In this document: positions 1 through 6,785 of the stretch, in pieces
How positions within the stretch are numbered: the first letter of the stretch is position 1
Layout: each line of letters opens with the position of its first letter
Made by a program: the position numbers and the translations under genes
Source: Deltaproteobacteria bacterium
GTDB lineage: Bacteria > Desulfobacterota > Anaeroferrophillalia > Anaeroferrophillales > Tharpellaceae
Assembly (NCBI GenBank): GCA_030595135.1
Contig: JAUVDU010000004.1
Span: 1-16,356 of the forward strand
DNA: 16,356 bases
Direction: 5' to 3'
Notes under the pieces: model-generated
The model's database searches: none
Told to the model about the DNA's origin: nothing
Seen by the model: only the letters and a program-made list of their open reading frames with translations

Positions 1-1113
1 AACACGTTCGTGGCTAAAGATGAGATCATCGAGATGCTGATTATCGGCGCTATCGCCCAGGAACATGTACTTCTGGCCGGCCCTCCGGGAACCGGGAAAT
101 CGGAACTCGTCAAACGTTTTGCCCATCTCTGTACGCCGAGAAAATATGATAATGAGCAAATCGTCCCCTACTTTGAATATCTTCTCACCCGCTTCACCGA
201 ACCGAATGAGCTCTTCGGGCCGGTCGACATCAAGACCTTTCAGGCCGGCGGCGGCTACCAGAGGATCGTCAAGGGGTTGTTACCAACAACTGAAATTGCC
301 TTCCTTGATGAAATTTTCAAGGCCAACAGTGCCATTTTAAATGCCCTTTTGACAATTCTCAATGAGAGAGTTTTTTATAACGGTGGGCAACCGGAAGATA
401 TCCCGCTGCTCTTTCTGGTCGGGGCCACCAATGAGGTTCCGGACGATCCTGATCTGGCAGCTCTCTACGACCGTTTTCCAATTCGCTTATGGTCGGATAA
501 CGTGGCTGACAACCGCTTTGCCGAGCTTATCCAATGTGGCTGGCAACAGGAGCGCCAAAAAATTCGCGACGGCCACCAGATCAGTTTAAACAATGTCGCC
601 AACTCCGACACGTTGCGCCAACTCCACCAGGCTTTAAATCAGGTCAATTTAGATGCAATCAACCACAGCTATCACGAAGCCGTTCGCCGAATTCGTTCGG
701 AAGGTATCGAGGTCAGTGATCGCCGGGCCATTAAACTCCTGAAACTGGTCGCGGCCGCCACCCTGCGTCGGGGTTCGTTAAATGCTGAAGAGCAAGATTT
801 TCACATCCTCAGACACTGCTGGAATACCAGGGAACAAGTGCCTCATTTAGAGGCGCTACTGGCCCCCTATCTTGAAAAGAGTTCATCGACAAATCGCTTA
901 CGCAGCCGTCACTTTGAAGCTCTGGCCGCCGAGATTAAGGTTCTTGAAAAACGGGCTCTTAAACTCTCAAATGATATTGATCTCGCTGACTTTCTTCATC
1001 AAGCCGAACGCTTGCGCCGGGAATTGATGGAACATCCGGAAATAGTTTTAGCTGCCCCTCACCTGCAACAACTTGAAGGTTTGATAAATGTAACCCTGGA
1101 AAATCTGGAGTAA
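1..1113 (+). CDS. MoxR/RavA-type AAA+ ATPase (5' end cut by the window)
   Basis: AAA+ ATPase of the MoxR class, a predicted chaperone-like remodelling motor that usually works with a von Willebrand A protein. Counting from the GTG at 10, the Walker A motif GPPGTGKS is at residues 24-31, the MoxR-specific stretch TRFTEPNELFGPVD at 60-73, Walker B EIAFLDE at 95-101, sensor 1 GATN at 138-141 and an arginine-finger region ALYDRFPIR near 151-159. A lid follows with DRRAIKLLKL, then a helical C-terminal region. The frame is open to base 1, and MoxR proteins normally carry about 20-30 residues before this point, so the GTG at 10 is probably not the true start. The last codon GAG and stop TAA are formed by the left end of an inserted element. 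Removing that element gives a pre-insertion end LENLDS, so the protein is altered by only one or two residues. First visible gene of the + strand cluster. Confidence 0.93.
   Translation, partial: NTFVAKDEIIEMLIIGAIAQEHVLLAGPPGTGKSELVKRFAHLCTPRKYDNEQIVPYFEYLLTRFTEPNELFGPVDIKTFQAGGGYQRIVKGLLPTTEIAFLDEIFKANSAILNALLTILNERVFYNGGQPEDIPLLFLVGATNEVPDDPDLAALYDRFPIRLWSDNVADNRFAELIQCGWQQERQKIRDGHQISLNNVANSDTLRQLHQALNQVNLDAINHSYHEAVRRIRSEGIEVSDRRAIKLLKLVAAATLRRGSLNAEEQDFHILRHCWNTREQVPHLEALLAPYLEKSSSTNRLRSRHFEALAAEIKVLEKRALKLSNDIDLADFLHQAERLRRELMEHPEIVLAAPHLQQLEGLINVTLENLE
1102..1109. repeat. Left copy of 8-bp target-site duplication
   Basis: AATCTGGA directly abuts the left inverted repeat of the element. 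The partner copy AATCTTGA is at 1298-1305. The single mismatch suggests that the insertion is not brand new or that one copy has mutated. Confidence 0.75.
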
Positions 1114-1297
1114 CTATTCAGCTATCGCTTAAAAACTGTCAGGATTGGGGTCATTGCTGGTACAAGGTGCGTCAGCACCCCAGGCTTCGCTGTGAGCGTA
1201 GCGAGGAAGCACTCTTGGGGTGTGACCCCGTTTATGTGGGCGAAGCAAAGTTCAACACAGTTAAATGTAGTTTTATGGTGGGTCGCTGAATAGTTAC
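1110..1297. mobile_element. MITE-like non-autonomous element, IS66-type ends
   Basis: A 188-bp segment bounded by perfect 13-bp inverted repeats, GTAACTATTCAGC at 1110-1122 and its complement GCTGAATAGTTAC at 1285-1297. The flanks are 8-bp near-identical direct repeats: AATCTGGA (1102-1109) and AATCTTGA (1298-1305), 7 of 8 matching. 5'-GTAA ends and 8-bp target duplications are characteristic of the IS66 family, so this is probably a MITE mobilised by such a transposase. It has no coding capacity. The interior is self-complementary: CACCCCA (1176-1182) pairs with TGGGGTG (1216-1222), and GCTT/CGCT (1184-1191) pairs with AGCG/AAGC (1200-1210). GGGGTCA (1147-1153) and GCTTCGC (1184-1190) have alternative partners at 1223-1229 and 1240-1246. 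It separates moxR from the rest of its cluster and may affect read-through. Confidence 0.85.
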
Positions 1298-1325
1298 AAT
1301 CTTGATTCATAAGGACAAAAGCAAA

Positions 1326-2114
1326 ATGTGTAATCCTCGTAAAGTCATGATCCATGTCGCTCAGAGTATTGAGGAGGCCTGGAGAAAAACGATCGTAGAG
1401 TGTACTACGGCCGAAGATGAGGTCAAGCAAATCGCCTCTATCTCAGCAAACATTGAACTCGACCGAGAGATGGGAGAGGCGGCTCTTGAGATGCTGGAGC
1501 GGGTTCTGGCCGGCGATTTTCCCGACCATGAAGCCTGGTCACGCAATGAAGATGGCGATTTTGTCAAGGCTCTTGAAGATATTACACTCTGTTACCAGCC
1601 CCGCACCCGGCAACTGACAATGACCGCCCATTTAGACCGCATGGTAAACGCTGAAGCCGAGGCGGCAAGCGAAGTCTGTGGAGTTACAAGCGGTGAAATC
1701 GCCTTTGAAGCCATCGGCCATTACTATGAAGACGGTTGGAAAGACCGCACCGAAGAACGCGCCCTGAAAGAGGCTCAACAACAGGTTGAAATTCGCCTGG
1801 CCCGGGCGCTGAACAAACTTCATGAAGAACAGCAGCAAAAGCAAACCGTAAGCAAAAGAGAAGATTTACAACAAGAGGCCCAAGCTCAAGCTTTGCTAAA
1901 GCTTGAGGAGAACAAAAAAGAAGTGCGCACGGCTCTGCGGCAACAACTCCAGTCAGAACTCGCCAACCGCCGCCAGGAAGCCTTTTACACAATCAACCGT
2001 GCCGTCGGTGAAGCCTATCGTCAAACTCTATGCAAGCTCGTCTTAGACAACGGCGGCCGCATCATCAGTGACCGCCAAAGCGGCAGCGTTATTGATCTGG
2101 AATTAGAGATTTAG
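1326..2114 (+). CDS. 262-aa MoxR-cluster accessory protein, possibly DUF1257/Ycf35-like
   Basis: Start taken at ATG 1326, preceded by AAGGA (1311-1315) with a 10-nt spacer. The longer TTG start at 1302 lies partly in the target duplication and lacks a Shine-Dalgarno site. The first ~150 residues are acidic with mixed alpha/beta character. Residues ~145-210 are rich in Q, E, K and R and probably form a long helix or coiled coil. The C-terminus (AYRQTLCKLVLDNGGRII...GSVIDLELEI) has the pattern of an alpha/beta end followed by a final strand. It resembles the C-terminal pattern of DUF1257 (Ycf35) proteins, which travel with DUF2997 proteins and AAA ATPases. That assignment is my inference from pattern memory only. 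The function is unknown; it is probably an adaptor or regulator of the MoxR-vWA complex. No signal peptide or membrane segment. Confidence 0.85.
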   Translation: MCNPRKVMIHVAQSIEEAWRKTIVECTTAEDEVKQIASISANIELDREMGEAALEMLERVLAGDFPDHEAWSRNEDGDFVKALEDITLCYQPRTRQLTMTAHLDRMVNAEAEAASEVCGVTSGEIAFEAIGHYYEDGWKDRTEERALKEAQQQVEIRLARALNKLHEEQQQKQTVSKREDLQQEAQAQALLKLEENKKEVRTALRQQLQSELANRRQEAFYTINRAVGEAYRQTLCKLVLDNGGRIISDRQSGSVIDLELEI

Positions 2115-2127
2115 AGGAAATGATAAA

Positions 2128-2382
2128 ATGAGTAATAAACGTCCTCCGGTAAAGATTAAATTCAAATATAACATTGAAACCGGAACTATTGAAGAGTTTA
2201 TCATTGATGATAACGCCGCCGGGGCCAGCGAGGAGTATCATGACCGGGTGGCCGAAAAAATCGCGGAACTTTTAGCCCGCAATCCGGAAATTTTCGATGC
2301 CGGCCCCCGCCGCCAAGCCGAAGCTCTGGCCGCCAGGTTAAACAAAAAAGATAAATTGAAACCGATCACAATTAAATCATAA
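2128..2382 (+). CDS. 84-aa small accessory protein, possibly DUF2997-like
   Basis: Strong Shine-Dalgarno AGAGGA (2113-2118) with a 9-nt spacer before ATG 2128, 13 nt after the preceding gene. The N-terminus is strand-like (KIKFKYNIETGTIEEFIID) and a charged helix follows (RVAEKIAELLARNPEIF). The order 'larger DUF1257-like protein, then very small beta-alpha protein' recalls the DUF1257-DUF2997 pairing seen beside AAA ATPases, and the opening strand-turn-strand fits DUF2997 loosely. The conserved cysteine of typical DUF2997 members is absent, so this is tentative. Translation of the next gene may be coupled to this one. Confidence 0.85.
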   Translation: MSNKRPPVKIKFKYNIETGTIEEFIIDDNAAGASEEYHDRVAEKIAELLARNPEIFDAGPRRQAEALAARLNKKDKLKPITIKS

Positions 2383-2393
2383 TATCTTTGCCT

Positions 2394-4211
2394 ATGACCT
2401 CTCTCAGCACCATATTAAGTGAACAGGCCGCCCAGATAACGCCGCGGGGCACGCCGGTACTCCACAGTGAAAGGGTTTACTGTGTCACTTTTTCGCCGGA
2501 TGGCCGTTATCTGGTTTCAGGTTCGGTCAATCGCCAGGTCAATGTCTGGGAGGTGGGTACGACCAAACTTTCAGACTACATGAAGGGCCACACCAAATTT
2601 GTCTGGTCACTCGCCTTTTCTCCCGATGGCAAAACTCTGGCTTCGGCCTCCGGTGACGGCACCGTATTTCTCTGGAACATGGAAAAACGCAGCCATTTCC
2701 GTATCGAAGAGAGTCACTACGCCATCGTTTTACCGCTCTACGGGGTCGCCTACTCTCCGCAAAATGACTATTTTGCCGCAGGCTGTGCCGACGGTGTTGT
2801 CCGTCTCTGGAGCACCACCTCTAAACGCCCGCCCTGGAAACTCAAAGGTCACAAGAGTGAGATCTACAGTGTTGCCTTCTCCCCCGATGGCCGTTTTCTG
2901 GCCTCTGGAGGCAATGATAGTACAGTTCGCATCTGGAATGTCGCAGATAAATGTGAAGAGGAGATTCTCTCCCGCCCCGGCTGCCGGGTCACCTCGGTCG
3001 CGTTTTCACCCAACGGTTGTTTGCTGGCCTACGCCTCGACCAATACCCATATCTATATTGTCAATCTGGCCGATGGTGAAAGTCAGATTTTAAGCGGCCA
3101 CCAAGATCTGGTCTGGAGTATCGCGTTCTCCCCCGACAGTCGTTTGCTGATCTCCGGCGCTAACGACCGCAGCGTCCGCCTCTGGGAGGTTGAGAGCGGC
3201 CAGCAAATTCAGATATTGGAAGGTCATCAAAACGATGTTAACAGCGTCGCTTTCTCTCCCGACGGCCTTTTGGCGGCTTCGGCTTCAGATGACCGAACGG
3301 TTAGAGTCTGGGATTTAAGTCTACTCAATGAACGGCCCGAAACCTATCTCCGTCTCGTAACTAAACAGAAAAAAGCGGCGGCTATTGAAAAAAATTCCGA
3401 CATACGCCCTAAAAAATATCTTGATAAATATCTCAATCCCGACCACCTGGCTGAAATAATCCCACCAGAAAGCCTGCCCCAGACGGTAACCGATCTCTAC
3501 AGCCAACTGCTAACCATGACCCCGAAACTTACATTTACCGATCATCGCGGCAGCCAGACCTACAGTTGCGGCGGCTATCATGGCCTGACTCATAAAGGCG
3601 GTCTGGATAATCTTGCTTTAAGTGAACATCTCTATCCGGAAGCCCTTTTACAGCATCGCATCTTAAACCGCGAAGCGCTCTATTACGGCCGCGAGGGAGA
3701 ACGTGAAAAACGTCGCCGGGTAACTTTGATTATCACGCAGAGCGGCCTCGAGATGAGGGGCACAACTAATCACTTGGCCCAGGCTCTAACCCTGGCCGCA
3801 ATCATCCGTTTGAGTAATCTCGGAGGCGATCTGCGCCACTCTTTTTTCGGCAGCGGCTGGACACCGCCGCTTGATCCCTTAAGCCCCGGCAACAGCCGAA
3901 AACTGCTCGATCGGCAAGACCATGAAGGTCTCAATCTTAAGGAAAATTTTACTTTACTAAAAGATCAGCTGCGTATCTGGCAGGAAAACTATCATCAAAT
4001 TGAGACTCTCTGGATTATCGACCGTCATTTTGCCGCTGACCGAAAAAGAAACTATCTTAAGCGAACCATACAAGAGATTCATAATTTGAGCCGACATCGA
4101 GCCTGGTTTATCAGCCTAAACCCCAACGCTTCGGCACCACCGTCGACATCCGACCTTTTTCATCAACATCGACAAATCGTGATGTCAAATGACAAAATCA
4201 CAATGCTCTAA
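2394..4211 (+). CDS. WD40 seven-bladed beta-propeller fused to a degenerate vWA domain
   Basis: Predicted core scaffold of a MoxR-vWA-beta-propeller ternary system. Residues ~25-310 hold seven WD40 repeats with clear 'VAFSPDG...LASGS.D.TVRVWD' signatures (for example VYCVTFSPDG, VWSLAFSPDG, IYSVAFSPDG, VNSVAFSPDG, each ending in a W-D/E/N dipeptide), enough for one closed propeller. After a basic linker, residues ~390-560 resemble the vWA of these systems: CGGYHGLTHKGGLDNLALSE, then RRVTLIITQSGLEMRG followed by a helix and SFFGSG. The DxSxS MIDAS is replaced by TQSGLEM, so metal binding is probably lost. The start is ATG 2394; a TTG at 2388 adds two residues, and neither has a good ribosome site, suggesting coupling to the gene 11 nt upstream. 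The protein should gather clients through the propeller and contact the MoxR ATPase through the vWA. Confidence 0.92.
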   Translation: MTSLSTILSEQAAQITPRGTPVLHSERVYCVTFSPDGRYLVSGSVNRQVNVWEVGTTKLSDYMKGHTKFVWSLAFSPDGKTLASASGDGTVFLWNMEKRSHFRIEESHYAIVLPLYGVAYSPQNDYFAAGCADGVVRLWSTTSKRPPWKLKGHKSEIYSVAFSPDGRFLASGGNDSTVRIWNVADKCEEEILSRPGCRVTSVAFSPNGCLLAYASTNTHIYIVNLADGESQILSGHQDLVWSIAFSPDSRLLISGANDRSVRLWEVESGQQIQILEGHQNDVNSVAFSPDGLLAASASDDRTVRVWDLSLLNERPETYLRLVTKQKKAAAIEKNSDIRPKKYLDKYLNPDHLAEIIPPESLPQTVTDLYSQLLTMTPKLTFTDHRGSQTYSCGGYHGLTHKGGLDNLALSEHLYPEALLQHRILNREALYYGREGEREKRRRVTLIITQSGLEMRGTTNHLAQALTLAAIIRLSNLGGDLRHSFFGSGWTPPLDPLSPGNSRKLLDRQDHEGLNLKENFTLLKDQLRIWQENYHQIETLWIIDRHFAADRKRNYLKRTIQEIHNLSRHRAWFISLNPNASAPPSTSDLFHQHRQIVMSNDKITML

Positions 4212-4238
4212 TGTAATATCTAAGGAACCAGCAACAAC

Positions 4239-4919
4239 GTGGAAAATATAGCGCAAAATCTTTTAAAAACAGAACTCTGGCGGCGGGCGGCCCGACATTT
4301 TACGCAAGCCGACCTCCACTCTGAGAGTGCTGCCGCCTGGCTCGCAGCCGGTCATAATGATGAGGCTATCAACGCCTTGCTTAAAACCGACGACCGAGCC
4401 CAGACAACTGCGCTGCTGCTTAAGGCGGGACACTATAAAGAGGCTGCGGAACAAGCCCGTCTCTGGCTTAAAGAGATTAAGCAAGAACCCAAGCGACAAG
4501 CTGAAGAAAAAATTCGGGCTCTTCTGCTTCTCGCTACAGCCCTTCATCTTGATCTGCAACCGAATCAGGCCCTTACGGCCTACGACAGCGCTCGTGAAAA
4601 ACTAAGCCAATTAAGCAAAGAGTTACCGCCTTTGACCAACGCCAAAAACTGGGAAGCCCTGGCCGCTTATGGAGTTATGGTCAAACGCCCGGATCTGGTT
4701 CGCTTAGGCTATGAAAAAGCTCTTGCCGCCTACGGCCAAACCTTAAATCTGCAAAGACTGCGCTGTCTCGAAGAATACCTTGAAAATGTCGCGGATGATT
4801 TTTATCTGAGTCAAGAGCTCAAAGAACGCCGGGCTGACTGGCAGCCAAAAAGCAACATGAAACGAGAGAGAGAACGCCTCTGGGAGGCTCTGACAGAGTT
4901 CGAGGATGATTTACGATGA
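4239..4919 (+). CDS. 226-aa TPR-like helical repeat protein
   Basis: GTG start at 4239 with AAGGA (4222-4226) 12 nt upstream, 27 nt after the propeller gene. The protein is almost entirely helical. Its first ~80 residues are short degenerate helix pairs of the form 'AARHF..ADLHSESAAAWLAAGHNDEAINALLK...TALLLKAGHYKEAAEQARLWL', typical of TPR/Sel1-like superhelices. A charged second half follows, and the C-terminus is acidic (FEDDLR). No signal peptide or membrane segment. Its stop overlaps the next start as ATGA, so the two proteins are probably made in fixed ratio. A similar helix pair forms the C-terminus of the next gene, suggesting shared origin or interaction. Likely a protein-interaction component of the ternary system; no enzyme motif seen. 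Confidence 0.85.
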   Translation: MENIAQNLLKTELWRRAARHFTQADLHSESAAAWLAAGHNDEAINALLKTDDRAQTTALLLKAGHYKEAAEQARLWLKEIKQEPKRQAEEKIRALLLLATALHLDLQPNQALTAYDSAREKLSQLSKELPPLTNAKNWEALAAYGVMVKRPDLVRLGYEKALAAYGQTLNLQRLRCLEEYLENVADDFYLSQELKERRADWQPKSNMKRERERLWEALTEFEDDLR

Positions 4920-6259
4920 CTAAAAACGAACAAAATATGGCCCTGTCCCGTCCTGAAATTTTTAAGGCGCAACTGTTTAAAGTCCCTCGACAACCATTGT
5001 CTAGTGCATACATCCTTTTCACCGAGGCACTCTTGCCCCTGATTGCCCGTTACCTACAGCGTCAACAGATACGTTTTAAAGTATCAGCCCTCCTGAACCA
5101 ACCAAAGGAGGGGCAAAAGAGGCTGATCCTTTTCGGCCCGGATTTTGAGGAGAACAAAAAAACTCTGCCCCGTTTTGTCCTCTCGTACCTTCAGAAATTA
5201 CCCCACTGCCGGCTTTTCTATCGACTCTGTTCGAAGAGCGATACGAACCAGAAAAACCCAAAAGATAGCGCCGGATTTCTGGTTGAATATGGTTTTCAAC
5301 ACCCTCTGTCGGCTTCTGAAATTAGCAATAATTTACAGGCTGAAACCCTCTACCTCATTTTCGGCGACCGCCAACGCCCGGCCCTGATTATCGAGCCAGC
5401 TCCAGCCCTGAAAAATGACTGCGACCTGAGTAAACCGGTCTCCGGCATCGAAAAACCGCAAATTCCTTTTGATTCGGATGAAACCGCTGCCCAACCGTTA
5501 CGCCTGCAGGTCAAATTGCGCCTTATTGTTGATCAGAAGGCTCCGGCTCCGACCCAAGCTCTCTACTTTGCCAGCCAGGAATTAAAATGGCTTGAAACCC
5601 TTTTACAACACCTGCCCGGCCCCCTGCTCGCCCACCTACGCTGGGCCGGAGACCGTGAACACGGAATTCTCCTCCTACCGGAAGATGAAACTATCTCTCT
5701 CTTTCCTTTTGCCGAACCACTTAAAAAAGTAAAAAACAATCTCTTTCTCCCGCTCGGACAAAGCTTACGCCCGCAATTGACCGACCCCCAACTAGATAGC
5801 ACCCTGGCTCTGATGCCTGAAAAACTGACGTTCCTCACCCGAAACTTACGTTTTGATATTGCGAAAAAAGATTTTCGGCCTCTAGACAAAATGATTACCG
5901 CGTCAATCGCACTCTCCACAACCTTGAAATTCTCCGACCCGGATGTTCCCTTTGATTTTGTCTGGCAGCATCGCGATTTAAGCGAGGAAGACAATCAATC
6001 GGTGGCTGTCACCGATAAAAAAACCGAGACACCCGATAAACCGACACCGTTAACCATCACCAGAAGAGAAGAAAACAACAAGCAAAACCGTATATCCCCC
6101 AGCAAGCAGGCAAACGCTCCAACTGAAACCTTAAAGGAATATGCCCTTTTACTACGCCGTCAAAACGATTTCCTCGGTGCCGCAACCTGTTTCTCTTTAG
6201 CCGAAGAGCCTCTACCCGCAGCTGAATGTTACCGCTTGGCGGCTCTCACTTTAGAATAG
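4916..6259 (+). CDS. 447-aa protein with probable bpX-type domain and C-terminal TPR-like tail
   Basis: Starts at an ATGA overlap with the upstream gene, with GAGG about 10 nt before the ATG. Residues ~20-160 hold an alpha/beta segment. Residues ~200-345 form a strand-rich region with GDREHGILLLPEDETISLFP, LFLPLGQSLRPQL, then LTFLTRNLRFDI and FRPLDKMI. The 'LPLG..L.P' stretch and the position beside the vWA-propeller gene recall the bpX family of domains defined for MoxR-vWA-beta-propeller ternary systems. I cannot say which bpX number. A low-complexity linker (~345-395, rich in T, K, E, P and N) leads to a helical pair FLGAATCFSLAEEPLPAAECYRLA, like repeats in the preceding protein. Catalytic activity is not evident. 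Its stop lies at a 12-bp tandem duplication. Confidence 0.87.
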   Translation: MTKNEQNMALSRPEIFKAQLFKVPRQPLSSAYILFTEALLPLIARYLQRQQIRFKVSALLNQPKEGQKRLILFGPDFEENKKTLPRFVLSYLQKLPHCRLFYRLCSKSDTNQKNPKDSAGFLVEYGFQHPLSASEISNNLQAETLYLIFGDRQRPALIIEPAPALKNDCDLSKPVSGIEKPQIPFDSDETAAQPLRLQVKLRLIVDQKAPAPTQALYFASQELKWLETLLQHLPGPLLAHLRWAGDREHGILLLPEDETISLFPFAEPLKKVKNNLFLPLGQSLRPQLTDPQLDSTLALMPEKLTFLTRNLRFDIAKKDFRPLDKMITASIALSTTLKFSDPDVPFDFVWQHRDLSEEDNQSVAVTDKKTETPDKPTPLTITRREENNKQNRISPSKQANAPTETLKEYALLLRRQNDFLGAATCFSLAEEPLPAAECYRLAALTLE

Positions 6260-6279
6260 CAAATGGAATAGCAAATGGA
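6256..6279 (+). repeat. 12-bp tandem duplication across a stop/start junction
   Basis: ATAGCAAATGGA occurs twice in a row (6256-6267 and 6268-6279). The first copy contains the TAG stop of the 447-aa gene and a spare ATG (6263) that reads only ATG-GAA-TAG. The second contains the start ATG (6275) of the 95-aa gene. It looks like a recent slippage duplication that moved the downstream start 12 nt further from the upstream stop. Confidence 0.9.
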
Positions 6280-6562
6280 AAAAACTGAACAGAGTATCAA
6301 TCGTGATTACTTAAAGGGCCTGATCAGCGAGTTTGACCTGGGCATGGCGGAAGATTCGAACGTTGCAGCACAAGATCAACCCTCACGAAAAGAGAGTGAG
6401 GATATTTGCCTGCCGCCGCTGCTGGTAAAGGCTTTTCAGAGCGGACTTGAAGAAGAGCTCAGAGATTGTAACTGCGGCTGCGGCGACGGTCAACATGACT
6501 GCACTCAAGCTGCCTCTTCGTCAGCTCATAATGGTTGCGGAGGTTGCAAACATCATGGCTAA
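6275..6562 (+). CDS. 95-aa protein with Cys/His-rich C-terminus
   Basis: The first ~60 residues are acidic and partly helical (DYLKGLISEFDLGM; LPPLLVKAFQSGLEEEL). The last 31 carry a dense cluster with Cys at 65, 67, 69, 76, 88 and 91 and His at 74, 85, 93 and 94 (CNCGCG...HDC...HNGCGGCKHHG), plus an isolated Cys45. This could bind zinc, copper or an iron-sulfur cluster, or be a redox or anchoring tail; it does not match a zinc-ribbon spacing I know. It starts at ATG 6275 in the second copy of a tandem repeat, without a strong Shine-Dalgarno site, and overlaps the next gene by 8 nt. Family not recognised. The context makes it a part of the MoxR-vWA-propeller cluster. Confidence 0.75.
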   Translation: MEKTEQSINRDYLKGLISEFDLGMAEDSNVAAQDQPSRKESEDICLPPLLVKAFQSGLEEELRDCNCGCGDGQHDCTQAASSSAHNGCGGCKHHG

Positions 6563-6785
6563 GGAAAAATCTTGCCCCATACCGATCAAGATTGTTACAA
6601 GCCTGCCCGATTTGATCCAACCGGAAGATTACCGGAACTGTACCGAACAGAAAAAAATTCGCCTGCGCATCTCAATCAATGAAAACGGAGTTGAAATCCT
6701 CGGTGACAGCCTCTATGTTGAACCGTTGGAAAAACTGCTGGCCTCCAGCGGAGCCAGATTACTGGAACGAAGTTTATGCGGTTAA
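6555..6785 (+). CDS. 76-aa small hypothetical protein
   Basis: Start chosen at ATG 6555, 8 nt before the end of the 95-aa gene. The frame extends upstream to 6447, but that part overlaps the Cys-rich gene and reads as an out-of-frame translation of it. The protein (MAKEKSCPIPIKIV...) has a basic start, a strand-turn-strand KKIRLRISINENGVEILG, then a helix EPLEKLLASSGARLL, ending in CG. No family recognised. It overlaps the next start by 10 nt, so it lies inside a translationally coupled block. Confidence 0.72.
   Translation: MAKEKSCPIPIKIVTSLPDLIQPEDYRNCTEQKKIRLRISINENGVEILGDSLYVEPLEKLLASSGARLLERSLCG

Noticed and set aside
1110..1297. A transposase gene inside the element
   Set aside because: The 188-bp element has no open frame long enough; it must depend on a transposase elsewhere.
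1302..1325. Upstream TTG start for the 262-aa protein
   Set aside because: It lies within the element's target duplication and lacks a ribosome site, whereas ATG 1326 has AAGGA at proper distance.
2460..3320. Short periodic DNA repeats resembling a tandem array
   Set aside because: They are the coding periodicity of WD40 blades (about 120-130 nt, 'TTTTCNCCNGATGG' core), not a nucleotide repeat or CRISPR array.
6447..6554. N-terminal extension of the 76-aa protein
   Set aside because: The segment is an out-of-frame reading of the Cys-rich gene (Ala/Thr runs); the ATG at 6555 gives normal gene overlap.
6555..6785. Ubiquitin-like modifier reading of the 76-aa protein (ends in CG)
   Set aside because: No Gly-Gly terminus, no E1/E2/JAB partner in the window, and only weak strand-helix resemblance.
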